Shown: positions 18,093 through 26,914 of the stretch, piece by piece
How positions within the stretch are numbered: position 1 is the first letter of the stretch
Layout: each line of letters starts with the position of its first letter
NCBI RefSeq assembly: GCF_023006505.1
Contig: NZ_JALBGV010000019.1
Span: forward strand, 20,605 to 84,604
Source: Neorhizobium sp. SHOUNA12A
GTDB taxonomy: Bacteria; Pseudomonadota; Alphaproteobacteria; Rhizobiales; Rhizobiaceae
Length of the DNA: 64,000 nt
Direction: 5' to 3'
Translations under genes and position numbers: made by a program
The notes under the pieces: model-generated
Seen by the model: the letters and a program-made list of their open reading frames with translations, nothing else
The model's database searches: none
Told to the model about the DNA's origin: nothing

Positions 18093-18809
18093 ATGGCGGA
18101 ACTGCAATTGACGCCGCCGCGCAAGGAGAGGCTGGCGGACAAACTATACGGCCAGATCCTGGAGCAGATTCTGAACGGCGCCTTCAAGGAAGGCGATCGG
18201 CTGCCGGCGGAGAACGATATCTGCTCTGCTTTCTCCGTATCGCGCCCGGTGGTTCGCCAGGCCTTGATCCGGTTGCAGGCTGATGGACTTGTCTATTCGC
18301 GGCGCGGTTCCGGCACATTCGTGCGCGCCGTGCCGCCCTCGGCCATTACCCGCTTCGTGCTGCCGTCCAATGTCGCGGGTTATCTGAAGTCCTTCGAGGT
18401 TCGTTTCGCGCTGGAGGCTGCGGCAGCGTCGCTGGCGGCGGAGCGCCGCTCCAGCCAGAACCTTCACAATCTCGACGAAGCCAACGAGCTGCTGCGCGAA
18501 AAAATCATGAACGGCCAGTCTCCCAGCGAGGCGGATTTCAATTTTCATCGCGAGGTCGCCGTCGCGAGCGGCAACGACCTGTTCGTATCGCTCTTCGAGC
18601 ACCTGCGCGGAGAGATCAGCGGCTCCATGGGCGTGGCGCTCAACCTGACGAAACTAGGCTCGGACGAGCGACGCATCGCCGTGCTGCGCGAGCACCAGCA
18701 GATCGTCGAAGCGATCCGGGCGAGAAACGGGGAGCACGCGGCGCTCTATATGCGCTACCATCTGGTGCGCGCCCGCGAACGGATTACCGACGCGCAACGC
18801 GATCCCTGA
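18093..18809 (+). CDS. FadR/GntR-family regulator with FCD domain
   Basis: 238 residues. Winged helix at about 10-75 (LPAENDICSAFSVSRPVVRQAL, then GLVYSRRGSGTFV) and an all-helical FCD ligand domain whose metal-binding residues appear in FNFHREVAVASGN and EHQQIVEAI plus MRYHLVRAR. It is divergent from the ABC operon at 17485-11156, so it probably represses that operon until a carboxylate-containing ligand binds. Confidence 0.9.
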   Translation: MAELQLTPPRKERLADKLYGQILEQILNGAFKEGDRLPAENDICSAFSVSRPVVRQALIRLQADGLVYSRRGSGTFVRAVPPSAITRFVLPSNVAGYLKSFEVRFALEAAAASLAAERRSSQNLHNLDEANELLREKIMNGQSPSEADFNFHREVAVASGNDLFVSLFEHLRGEISGSMGVALNLTKLGSDERRIAVLREHQQIVEAIRARNGEHAALYMRYHLVRARERITDAQRDP

Positions 18810-19145
18810 CGAGGGCGATATGTTGCCACGACAGCGGGAGGAGAGCGACGTCGTTGAAGGGAAGGAACGTGACCATTCGGAAATCGGCATAAGACACTGC
18901 CTCGCCGGATATGGTCGGCGTGGACAGTTTTCTGGGTGGACATGATGTATGTCGGCTTTCCGGTGATTTCGCTGCCGGGCCTTCTTTTCTCTTAATCTTC
19001 TCGAGGCCTGCGAGAGACTTTTGGTGCCTTGCCGGCAGACATTTCGCGGGTCAAAGCTATTCATCCGTTTTCATTGATTGTCCCGAAGCATCGCGACGCC
19101 ACCGCAGATCTTCAAAATCAGCCCTCAATCCTTACTTTGGCATCC
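18810..19145. other. Intergenic region without identifiable gene
   Basis: 336 bp between the convergent ends of the FadR-type gene and the UgpC-type ATPase gene. Reading all frames gives only short, unrelated peptides. No strong terminator hairpin was found by eye. Confidence 0.4.
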
Positions 19146-20279
19146 TTAAACCGTTAAATTGTCATTAGGAGCCAGCGTATCCGTCAGTGCGGTTTGTTCG
19201 ATTCGCATCCCAGCGCTATCGAAAAAGCGCAGGTGCGGGCCGTCCCACGAAAAATGGACGGTATCGCCGGCGTCAACAGGAACCGGTGACCGGTGTTCTG
19301 CGATGATGGCCTGCCCTTCGTCCGTCTGGCAGTATAGAAATTGGGTCCCGCCTAGATATTCCGAGAAATCCACCCTGGCCTGCAGCATCGCTTCGCCGGC
19401 GGTCGACACGAACAGATGTTCGGGGCGAATGCCCAGCGTGATCTTTTCGCCCGGCGACAATACCTGTGCGTCCAGTGATACCGGAATTCGGCTGCTGCCG
19501 AGCAATACCGATCCATCTTCCGACCATTTCGCTTCCAGAAAGTTCATGCGCGGCGAGCCGATGAATCCGGCAACGAAAATGTTGGCCGGTTTTTCGTAGA
19601 CCTCGCGCGGGCTGCCGGTCTGCTCTATCCGCCCGTCGCGAAGGACCACTATCATGTCGGCCAGCGTCATCGCTTCCGTCTGGTCGTGGGTGACGTAGAT
19701 CATCGTATTGCGCAGTTCGCGGTGCAGCCTTGCGATCTCGATGCGCATCGATACCCGCAATTCGGCATCGAGATTGGACAACGGCTCGTCGAAGAGAAAC
19801 ACCTCGGGTTTGCGCACGATTGCGCGGCCGATCGCCACCCGCTGGCGTTGGCCGCCGGACAACTGGCCGGGGCGGCGATCCAGCAGCGGATCGATTTTCA
19901 GGATCGCAGAGGCGGCCCTGACCCGCGCTTCGATTTCCGCCTCTGGCGTCCGCGCCATTTTCAGACCAAACGCCAGATTGTCGCGCACGCTCATATGCGG
20001 GTACAGCGCATAGGACTGGAACACCATGGCGATGCCGCGCTCGGACGGATCGAGATCGGTGACATCGCGCCCCTTGATCTCGATTTCGCCGTCAGTGACC
20101 TCCTCGAGCCCGGCAATCATCCGCAGCAGCGTCGATTTTCCGCAGCCGGACGGACCGACGAAGACGACAAAGGATCCTTCGGTGATCTGGAGGTTGATGC
20201 CATGAATGACCTCCAGGTTGCCGAAACTCTTGCGGATATCGGTAAGCACGACCCCGGTTCTGGCTATCTCATCACGCAT
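19146..20279 (-). CDS. Sugar ABC importer ATPase, UgpC/MsmX type
   Basis: 377 residues from the ATG at 20279, which overlaps the stop of the GH127 gene by 8 bp; upstream frame is antisense of that gene. Walker [29 protein letters not shown], Walker [16 protein letters not shown], then a TOBE-containing C-terminal regulatory domain (LGIRPEHLFVS). It drives the MalF/G-type permeases at 22222-24014. Last gene of the operon. Confidence 0.93.
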   Translation of the reverse strand: MRDEIARTGVVLTDIRKSFGNLEVIHGINLQITEGSFVVFVGPSGCGKSTLLRMIAGLEEVTDGEIEIKGRDVTDLDPSERGIAMVFQSYALYPHMSVRDNLAFGLKMARTPEAEIEARVRAASAILKIDPLLDRRPGQLSGGQRQRVAIGRAIVRKPEVFLFDEPLSNLDAELRVSMRIEIARLHRELRNTMIYVTHDQTEAMTLADMIVVLRDGRIEQTGSPREVYEKPANIFVAGFIGSPRMNFLEAKWSEDGSVLLGSSRIPVSLDAQVLSPGEKITLGIRPEHLFVSTAGEAMLQARVDFSEYLGGTQFLYCQTDEGQAIIAEHRSPVPVDAGDTVHFSWDGPHLRFFDSAGMRIEQTALTDTLAPNDNLTV

Positions 20280-22200
20280 CGTTGCGTTCGCCCGCTCTGA
20301 CCCAGACCAGCATTTCACCTGGCGACCTGTTGTCCCAGAAAGGATAGGGTACGAACCGTACCATCGTTTCCTCCGTCTCAGGCGGCCGGGTGCGATAGAG
20401 CGCGTCACCCCAATCAGCCTTGTCGCGGCTTGCGGGAACATCGAGCGCCACGGCGCCGCCGAGATCTTTTAAGTCAGCCGTCGTTGCCTGCGAAACGCCG
20501 CTTGTCAGCCTGATGCCGTTCAAGCCGTCGCCATTGTCGGTCGCCTCGACGCAATAGACCATCGGCCCGCGCATCAGCGCCGTGCGGCCGGCATCGTGCC
20601 GCACCAGCGGATTGGCAAACAGCGCGCGCGGCGCCAAGGGAATATCGAGATCGATATGATCGCCGCTCGTCCAGTCCCGATCGATGCGGGCATAGCCGTC
20701 GATCGTGACCGAGGCAAGATCGATCGTTTCGCCATTGACCTTCAGCGTTACGCCATCCGCCCATTCGGGGATGCGCAGTGAGATCGCAAAGCGTGTCGTC
20801 CTGTCCGTCGTCACATCGAATCCGATCGCGCCGTCCCAGGGATAATGCGTCTTTTCGGCCAGCCGCACCTTGGCCCCACCGATATCGAATCGGGCCTGGC
20901 TTTCGCCGTAAAGATGGACGGCGATCTCGTCGTCCGACACCGCATACATATACGAGCCGATTGACGCGAGCAGACGGGCGATATTGGGTGGGCAGCAGGG
21001 GCAGGGATGCCAGATCCAGCGGTGATGCTTCCCGGCGCTTTCCAGAGGGTTTTCATAGAAGAAGGTTTTGCCGTCGAGCGACAGGCCGGACATGGCGCCA
21101 TTGTAGAGCGCCTGTTCCATGATGTCGGCATAGCGCCGGTTCGGACCGCGCCCAAGCATGCGGCTCGCCCAGAAGACGAGACCGACTGAAGCGCAGGTTT
21201 CGGCATAGGCGCTTTCGTTCGGCAGGTCGTAATAGTCGGTGAACCCTTCATTGGAGACGGCAGGCCCGATGCCGCCGGTGAGATACATCTGCTTGGTGAT
21301 CAGATCGTCCCAAAGCGTATCGAGCGCCGCCGTCAGGCTGTCATCATTGTATTCGGTGGCGATATCGGCCATGCCGCAATAAAGATACATGGCGCGCACG
21401 GCATGACCGACGACCTTTGTCTGTTCGCGCACCGGCTGATGCGACTGGCTGTATTCATAGGTTTTCTGGATGAAATTGGCGGGATCGCGCCCGTCGCGGA
21501 TCGCTTCCTCTGTGAAATAATGCGGTTCGGTGCCGCGCTCGTCGATGAAGAATTTGCAGAGGTGGAGATATTTCTTTTGTCCCGTCACACGCGCCAGCTT
21601 CACTAGTGCCAGCTCGATTTCCTCATGGCCGCAATAGCCGCGCAGTTGGCCCTCGCCACGGCCGAAGGTCTTGATCAGGTAATCGGCATAACGGCACATG
21701 ATATCGAGAAGCTTGCGCTTGCCGGTTGCCTGAAAATAAGCGACCGCTCCTTCAATCAAATGCCCGGCGCAATAGAGTTCATGATGGTCGCGCAGGTTGG
21801 TCCATCGGCGATCCGGCTGGATGCGCTGGAACCAGGCGTTCAGGTAACCGTCCTTGTCCTGCATCTTTCCGTACATGTCGATGATCTCGTCGACACGGGC
21901 TTCGAGCTTCGGGTTCTTCCGCCGATAGAGCGAATAGGCCACCGTCTCGATCGACTTGCCGAGATCCGAGTCCCAGAACATCTGCGTGGTGCCGCCCCAG
22001 GGTTGGATCGGGATGACGATGCCGGGGCTCGGCTTGCTGGTGTCGATGGCATCAAGCATGCCAGCCTCGACGCAGCGGTCGAGCAGCATTTCGGCCGTGG
22101 TGTCGCAGATCGCTTCCTGGCGATCGCCGAATAGGCCGTGGATATCGACGCTGGGTACGGGCAGCGGGCGGAACTGGCGGTCTCTTTTCATGGTGTTCAT
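20272..22200 (-). CDS. GH127 beta-L-arabinofuranosidase
   Basis: 642 residues, full length for glycoside hydrolase family 127. The cysteine-glutamate zinc site known from Bifidobacterium HypBA1 is present: Glu334 and Cys336 in NESAYAETC, and Cys402-Cys403 in HPCPCCPPNIARL. Glu318 (SNEGF) is a candidate acid/base. No signal peptide, so it acts in the cytoplasm on imported oligosaccharides. Its place inside an importer operon predicts an arabinofuranosyl-containing ligand such as plant extensin or arabinan fragments; this is inference from family and context. Confidence 0.9.
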   Translation of the reverse strand: MNTMKRDRQFRPLPVPSVDIHGLFGDRQEAICDTTAEMLLDRCVEAGMLDAIDTSKPSPGIVIPIQPWGGTTQMFWDSDLGKSIETVAYSLYRRKNPKLEARVDEIIDMYGKMQDKDGYLNAWFQRIQPDRRWTNLRDHHELYCAGHLIEGAVAYFQATGKRKLLDIMCRYADYLIKTFGRGEGQLRGYCGHEEIELALVKLARVTGQKKYLHLCKFFIDERGTEPHYFTEEAIRDGRDPANFIQKTYEYSQSHQPVREQTKVVGHAVRAMYLYCGMADIATEYNDDSLTAALDTLWDDLITKQMYLTGGIGPAVSNEGFTDYYDLPNESAYAETCASVGLVFWASRMLGRGPNRRYADIMEQALYNGAMSGLSLDGKTFFYENPLESAGKHHRWIWHPCPCCPPNIARLLASIGSYMYAVSDDEIAVHLYGESQARFDIGGAKVRLAEKTHYPWDGAIGFDVTTDRTTRFAISLRIPEWADGVTLKVNGETIDLASVTIDGYARIDRDWTSGDHIDLDIPLAPRALFANPLVRHDAGRTALMRGPMVYCVEATDNGDGLNGIRLTSGVSQATTADLKDLGGAVALDVPASRDKADWGDALYRTRPPETEETMVRFVPYPFWDNRSPGEMLVWVRAGERNDA

Positions 22201-22221
22201 CGCGTCATCCGTTTCTTCAGA

Positions 22222-23100
22222 TCATTTCACCGCACCGGCCATCAGCCCGCGCATGTAATAGCGTTGCAAAAGCAGGAAGACGATCAGGCAGGGGATCGTC
22301 ATGACCGCGACGCCGGCCTGTACCGCGCCCCAGTTGACCGCGCCGAGACGGCCGGCGCGCACTGCCATCATCAGGACGGGCAGGGTGTATTTCTCGTTGC
22401 TGGCGAGGAGGATCAGCGCTGCGAGAAATTCGTTCCAGGCATTGAGGAAGGCGAAGATCGCCACCGTTGCGACGCCCGGCAGCACCAGTGGCAGCAGGAC
22501 GCGCACCAGCAATCGCAGGTCCCGCGCGCCGTCGATGCGCGCCGCCTCCTCGATCTCCTTCGGCACGGCGTCGAAGGCGTTTCGCATCATGAAGACCGAG
22601 AAGGGCAGCTGCAGCGTGACGTAGATAAGCGTCAGCCCGAACAGCGAATTGTTCAGCCCGAGCTTAGCAAGAATGATGAACAGCGGGGTCAGGATCGATT
22701 GGAACGGGATCATCAGCGTGGCAATGATCAAAACGAACAGCACGTTCTTTAGCGGAAACCGGTAGCGGGAGAAGCCGTAACCAGCAAGTAGGCTGACCGC
22801 TACGGTCAGCACAACGGTTGCGAGCGACACCAGCAGCGAATTGATCGTGTGCTGCCAGATTCCGGCGCCGAAACCGTCCAGCGATCCATAGGCATCGAGG
22901 CTGAAACCATTGGTCGGCCATGGCGGCAGAGGCGGCAGGCGGGCTTCCGCGCCATGGCGAAACGAGGCCAGAAACGCAATGGCGAAGGGCGCCAAGAAGA
23001 ACAGCGAAATGGCGATCCCGGTGGCATGATAGGCGCCGTTTGATCGGACGGCCTTGCGCGCACGGCGCTGCTTGGCGGGTGTCGTATTTACAGGTGTCAC
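22222..23100 (-). CDS. Sugar ABC permease, MalG type (GTG start)
   Basis: 292 residues starting at GTG 23100, which overlaps the stop of the MalF-type gene (GTGA) and is preceded by GGGAGG. A much longer open frame upstream is antisense or out of frame with that gene. Six membrane segments; the EAA loop is EIEEAARIDGARDLRLLVRVLLP. Ends in RGLMAGAVK, typical of MalG-type proteins. Confidence 0.92.
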   Translation of the reverse strand: MTPVNTTPAKQRRARKAVRSNGAYHATGIAISLFFLAPFAIAFLASFRHGAEARLPPLPPWPTNGFSLDAYGSLDGFGAGIWQHTINSLLVSLATVVLTVAVSLLAGYGFSRYRFPLKNVLFVLIIATLMIPFQSILTPLFIILAKLGLNNSLFGLTLIYVTLQLPFSVFMMRNAFDAVPKEIEEAARIDGARDLRLLVRVLLPLVLPGVATVAIFAFLNAWNEFLAALILLASNEKYTLPVLMMAVRAGRLGAVNWGAVQAGVAVMTIPCLIVFLLLQRYYMRGLMAGAVK

Positions 23101-24014
23101 GGTTTTTCCTCCCGGACGCGAAGCAGCCAGAGTTGGATGATGCTGATGGCAACCAGAATGGCGAGAAGTGCTATCGACAAAGCTGCGCCATAGCCGAGAT
23201 TGAAGGACACGAAGGATTGGTTGAAGATGTAGTAGACCACCGAGATCATCCGGTTCTGCGGCCCACCCGACGTCATGATGTAGAACTGGTCGAAGGCGAG
23301 GATCGAGCCGGTCACCGAGATGATCAGCGCCAGGGCGATGGTTTTGCGCATCAAGGGCAGCGTCAGGTGCCGGAAACGCTGCCAGCGGCTTGCGCCATCG
23401 ATCCGGGCCGCCTCCGTCAGTTCGGCCGGAATGGCCTGAAGACCCGTGAGCAGAATGATCATCGTAAAGCCGGCGATCTTCCAGACGACCATGACGATAA
23501 TAGTGAGGAAGGCGCTGTCGAAGGTGGCGAGCAGGTTCGGGCTCTTGTCCACCCATCCGAGTGCTTTCAGCGCCGGACCGATGAAGCCGCTGTCGACATT
23601 GGCAAGCCACACCCAGAGCAGCGAAGCCGTGGCAAGACCAACGACAACCGGCAGGAAGATGATGGTGCGGTAGGCGCTGACGAAGCGCCGCTGCTTCTCG
23701 ACGAAGATCGCCAGCGGAAAGGCGACGGCGAAGATCGCGATGGTGACGATGACGGTATAGTAGGCGGTGAACTGCAGCGCAGACATGAAGCGGGCGTCGT
23801 GGAACATGCGGACGTAGTTCCTGAACCCGATCCAGCGCGTGCCACCCATCAGCGGCCAGTTGTGCAGGCTCATCCAGCCGGTGAAGATCACCGGGATGAT
23901 GAAGAAGGCGATGACGAGTGCCATCGCCGGCGCGATGTAGACCAGCCCGCGCAAGCCGGTTCTGCGGGCGCGCCGGCGTCTGGGCAACAGGGTCTTTGAG
24001 CCGGAAACAGTCAT
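23097..24014 (-). CDS. Sugar ABC permease, MalF type
   Basis: 305 residues with a basic N-terminus (PRRRRARRTG) and six membrane helices; EAA loop ELTEAARIDGASRWQRFRHLTLP. Paired with the MalG-type protein by GTGA overlap. It lies 78 bp after the binding-protein gene, across a stem-loop (24045-24074). Confidence 0.92.
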   Translation of the reverse strand: MTVSGSKTLLPRRRRARRTGLRGLVYIAPAMALVIAFFIIPVIFTGWMSLHNWPLMGGTRWIGFRNYVRMFHDARFMSALQFTAYYTVIVTIAIFAVAFPLAIFVEKQRRFVSAYRTIIFLPVVVGLATASLLWVWLANVDSGFIGPALKALGWVDKSPNLLATFDSAFLTIIVMVVWKIAGFTMIILLTGLQAIPAELTEAARIDGASRWQRFRHLTLPLMRKTIALALIISVTGSILAFDQFYIMTSGGPQNRMISVVYYIFNQSFVSFNLGYGAALSIALLAILVAISIIQLWLLRVREEKP

Positions 24015-24044
24015 CCAGGTGCTCCGCAGAGACGGTGGAAAGGT

Positions 24045-24074
24045 GACCGGAAGGTGGGCTTTCGCCTTCCGGTC
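24045..24074 (-). terminator. Stem-loop between binding-protein and permease genes
   Basis: GACCGGAAGG (24045-24054) pairs perfectly with CCTTCCGGTC (24065-24074) across a 10-nt loop. There is no T-tract, so it more likely protects the upstream binding-protein message or attenuates rather than terminating fully. Confidence 0.6.
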
Positions 24075-24092
24075 GCGGCATCCTTGGGGAGG

Positions 24093-25331
24093 TTACTGGC
24101 CGCTGTCGATGATCGACTGCATTTCGCTTTGCGCATTGGCAAAGGCGCCATCGACGTCGTCACCGAAAATGGCGGCGTTGGTGAAGCTCGCCCAGGGGCC
24201 GTTCGCGCTGTTGATCAGGTCGTTGAATTGCAGCGTGTAGGGGGTCTTTGCGACCGCGATCGCGTCTATGCCAACCTGCAGGCGTGGATCGAGACCTTGC
24301 AGGACCTTTTCGGCAATATCGCCCCGTGTCGGCAGGCTTCCGTATTTGGCCATGATCTTCTGGCCGTCCTCGGAATAGATGTATTCGAGAAATTTCTTGA
24401 CGGCGGCGATCTTCGGCGTCCCCTTGGTGACGACAAAATTGTCGCCGCCGGCAAAGGACGACGTACCGCCTGTCGCGCCGGGGATCAGCGTTACGCCGAA
24501 ATTGATGTCCGGATGCTCGGTCACCAGCGAGCCGATGGCAAAGGCACCAAGGCTCTGCTGGCCGATCTTGCCGTTGGTGAAGGAGAGGAAGTTCACCCCA
24601 TTGTCGCTGGCAGCGCCCGCCGGCACGAGATCCTTCTTGACCATGTTGCGGTAGATATTGATGGCCTGGCGCATTTCCGGCGTATCGAGTGTCGCCGCCT
24701 TGCCATCGGCTGACAGGATGTCGGCCCCCGAGCCCCAGACAAGCGGGGTGAAGGTGAAGATCATGCAGCCGCCGCAACCGCCGCCGGAAAAGTAGAAGCC
24801 ATAGGTATCGTCACCCAAGGCGCGGATTTTTTCGGCATTGGCGGTGATTTCGTCCCAGCTTGCCGGCGCCTTTTCCGGATTGAGACCGGCCTTCTTGTAG
24901 AGGTCCTTGTTCCAGGCGAAGACCGAGGTCTCGACCGACAATGGCAGCCCGTAGATGCGACCATGGTAGCTGCCGAGCTTGACATGGGACGGCGACAGCG
25001 AGTTGAAATAGGGCAGGGACTTCGCCCAGTCCGTCAGGTCTTCGAGCTGGCCTGCCGCCGCAAAGGCGGGATTGTAGATCAGGTCCATCGACAGCGCGTC
25101 AGGCGCCTGTCCGCCTGCAATCGCCGTCGCATATTTCTGTACCAGTTCCGAGAACGGCACCTCGGTCATCGCGACCTGGCTCTCGTGGCTGGAATTATAG
25201 GCTTCTACGGTTTTCTTGAAGGCATCGCCGACACCGGTGCGAACCCACATTTCGACCTTTTCGGCCGCCGATGCGCTGGCTACCAGGCATAGGGTTGCGA
25301 CGCTGGTCGCAGCCAATAAACGCTTAATCAT
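24093..25331 (-). CDS. Sugar ABC periplasmic binding protein, family 1
   Basis: 412 residues with signal peptide MIKRLLAATSVATLCLVASASA. Family-1 (MalE-like) core: VEMWVRTGVGDAFKKTVEAYN, LPLSVETSVFAWNKDLYKKAGLN, and a Cys-Gly-Gly-Cys insertion (SGGGCGGCMIF, about residue 186) unusual for a periplasmic protein and possibly a disulfide. It feeds the importer that leads to GH127, so an L-arabinofuranoside is the best guess for ligand. Confidence 0.92.
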   Translation of the reverse strand: MIKRLLAATSVATLCLVASASAAEKVEMWVRTGVGDAFKKTVEAYNSSHESQVAMTEVPFSELVQKYATAIAGGQAPDALSMDLIYNPAFAAAGQLEDLTDWAKSLPYFNSLSPSHVKLGSYHGRIYGLPLSVETSVFAWNKDLYKKAGLNPEKAPASWDEITANAEKIRALGDDTYGFYFSGGGCGGCMIFTFTPLVWGSGADILSADGKAATLDTPEMRQAINIYRNMVKKDLVPAGAASDNGVNFLSFTNGKIGQQSLGAFAIGSLVTEHPDINFGVTLIPGATGGTSSFAGGDNFVVTKGTPKIAAVKKFLEYIYSEDGQKIMAKYGSLPTRGDIAEKVLQGLDPRLQVGIDAIAVAKTPYTLQFNDLINSANGPWASFTNAAIFGDDVDGAFANAQSEMQSIIDSGQ

Positions 25332-25373
25332 GATACTCCTCCCAATTTGACGCCATTCTCCCTGGCGCTTTGT

Positions 25374-26393
25374 TCATTCCCTTGGGGTTTCACCCCCGCA
25401 CGATTGCCGGACGACCAGCCGGCATGGCAGTTTCCGCACGCCCGGCTCGACGGACCGTCCTTCGGCGAGCGCCAGGACGGTTAATCCCGCCTGCCGCCCC
25501 AGTTCCTTCAGTTCCATGTCCACCGTCGTCAGCGGTGGCCGGGTCTGGGCCGCGACAATCTCCCAATTGTCGAAGCCGATCACCGAAACATCTTCCGGCA
25601 CCTTGATGCCGCGTTCGCGCAGGGCATCCACCGTGCCGCGGGCGATCTGGTCGTTGCCGCAGAACAAGGCATCCGGCTTGTCGCCGGCGCGCTCCCAGAG
25701 CAGGCCGACCGCCTCATGGCCCCAGCTTTCCGACCAGACGCCATAAAGAACCTGTTGGCATTCGCCCGCTGCGATGCTGTAGGCATCGGCGCGTTCGCGC
25801 ACCGAGAAAAAGTCCTTCGGGCCGGTGACATGGACGATCCGGCGCCGCCCGATCGACTGCAGCCACTCGACCGCAAGGGTTGCGCCATGTGCATCGTCCG
25901 ACCGGAAGATGACGCTGTTCGGCGTCCCTTCGGTGAAGGCATAGACGACCGGAACCGACAGGTTCGAGAGATCGACCGGCAAACTCCTGTCCATCCGCTT
26001 GCCGGTGGCGATGATGCCGTCCACCTGCTTGTCGAGCATTGCCTCGACATGGATCTGCCCAAGCGCCGGGTCGTCTTCGATGGCGCAGAGGAAAACCGAA
26101 ACGCCGTGATCGACCAGTGCCTCCGATACGCCAGCCATTACCGGCAAGGTGAATCGTCCGTAGGTGTCGTTGGTGAGAAGCCCGATCGTGAAGCTGCGCT
26201 TGCTGAGCAGGCCGCGCGCAAGGGCGTTCGGACGAAAACCGATATCGGTGGCCACCCGTTTGACCCGTTCCCGTGTCTCGTCTCCCATGCGGCCGGTGTT
26301 GTTCAGAGCTTTCGACGCAGTCGAAATGCTGACCGCCGCTGCGGCTGCAACGTCATGAATCGTAATGCGTTTCTTATTCCTCCCCGTATCCAG
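25374..26393 (-). CDS. LacI-family repressor of the GH127 operon (apparent CTG start)
   Basis: 339 residues if translation starts at CTG 26393. The canonical LacI helix-turn-helix ITIHDVAAAAAVSISTASKAL lies upstream of the first ATG (26288), so that ATG cannot be the start. Between the in-frame TAA upstream and the domain there is no ATG, GTG or TTG; CTG at 26391-26393 has AGGAGG 8 bp upstream. The rest is the periplasmic-binding-like effector domain (FTIGLLTNDTYGRFTLPVMAG, DVSVIGFDNWEIV). It is the first gene of the operon, 42 bp ahead of the binding-protein gene, and has two operators at its own promoter, so it should be autoregulated together with the importer. Confidence 0.88.
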   Translation of the reverse strand: MDTGRNKKRITIHDVAAAAAVSISTASKALNNTGRMGDETRERVKRVATDIGFRPNALARGLLSKRSFTIGLLTNDTYGRFTLPVMAGVSEALVDHGVSVFLCAIEDDPALGQIHVEAMLDKQVDGIIATGKRMDRSLPVDLSNLSVPVVYAFTEGTPNSVIFRSDDAHGATLAVEWLQSIGRRRIVHVTGPKDFFSVRERADAYSIAAGECQQVLYGVWSESWGHEAVGLLWERAGDKPDALFCGNDQIARGTVDALRERGIKVPEDVSVIGFDNWEIVAAQTRPPLTTVDMELKELGRQAGLTVLALAEGRSVEPGVRKLPCRLVVRQSCGGETPRE

Positions 26394-26414
26394 CCTCTTG
26401 TCCTCCTGTTGTGG

Positions 26415-26464
26415 TGAGAAAACCTTTTACCAGGGAAATTGTCAAGTGAGAAAAGGTTTTCTCA
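26415..26464 (-). promoter_or_regulatory. Promoter with tandem LacI-type operators
   Basis: TGAGAAAAGGTTTTCTCA at 26447-26464 is a perfect 8-bp-arm inverted repeat around a 2-bp centre. TGAGAAAACCTTTTACCA at 26415-26432 is a weaker second copy, centres 32 bp (about three helical turns) apart. On the reverse strand TTGACA (26440-26445) lies between them, with TTTTCT as -10 17 bp downstream inside the second operator. Repression by dimers on one helix face is the natural reading. Confidence 0.75.
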
Positions 26465-26574
26465 ATTCAGTGGGGTGAGGTTTCAAGATTCCGCGAATCC
26501 CTCAGGCAAAAATGGAATTTTGCCTTCTCGCCCCACATAAATGGGCGAAAGCATGGAAAGGAGAGATCATCACA

Positions 26575-26865
26575 ATGACTTCGGAAGACGTCGTCGCCGT
26601 ACTCGACCCAGTCGACCGGACACTCGTGACCGAGGTGATAGCAACCGGGGCGACCCAGGCTGAGTTGGCCATCGTCTTTGCGATCGATGACGTCGGCCAG
26701 ACCTGCCGGCCGGGGCGGCGGATGGCAACGTTGGCCGAGCCGGTGCCGATGGAGGCGGTATGGATTACCTCCAGCACGTCTATGGCCCACTCGTTGATCG
26801 CAAATTGGCTGAGCATGGCATACTGCATCCAGCTAGCTCGGCATATGGGCGAAAAGAGCGGATGA
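26575..26865 (+). CDS. Small conserved-looking protein of unknown function
   Basis: 96 residues from the ATG at 26575, with AAGGAGAG 9 bp upstream. The first half (MTSEDVVAVLDPVDRTLVTE, then VIATGATQAELA) resembles short rhizobial proteins that I recall as hypothetical; the second half, with RPGRRMATLAE, fits less well and the C-terminus looks unrelated, so a frameshift or decay is possible. No signal peptide or membrane helix. It converges on the aldehyde dehydrogenase gene across a terminator hairpin. Confidence 0.45.
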   Translation: MTSEDVVAVLDPVDRTLVTEVIATGATQAELAIVFAIDDVGQTCRPGRRMATLAEPVPMEAVWITSSTSMAHSLIANWLSMAYCIQLARHMGEKSG

Positions 26866-26872
26866 AAACGTC

Positions 26873-26900
26873 AGGGGTGGGCTCGTAAAGACCCACCCCT
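26873..26900. terminator. Bidirectional terminator-like hairpin
   Basis: AGGGGTGGG (26873-26881) and CCCACCCCT (26892-26900) pair perfectly with a 10-nt loop between two convergent genes. On the reverse strand it ends the aldehyde dehydrogenase transcript, followed by a short T-rich stretch (GACGTTTTC). Confidence 0.65.
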
Positions 26901-26914
26901 TGACAATCCTCAGC

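Noticed and set aside
22222..24081. A 619-residue fused double permease
   Set aside because: The upstream part is an out-of-frame reading of the MalF-type gene; the GTG at 23100 with its ribosome site and overlap explains the real start.
26286..26288. ATG as start of the LacI gene
   Set aside because: It would remove the helix-turn-helix, which is fully conserved just upstream in the same frame.
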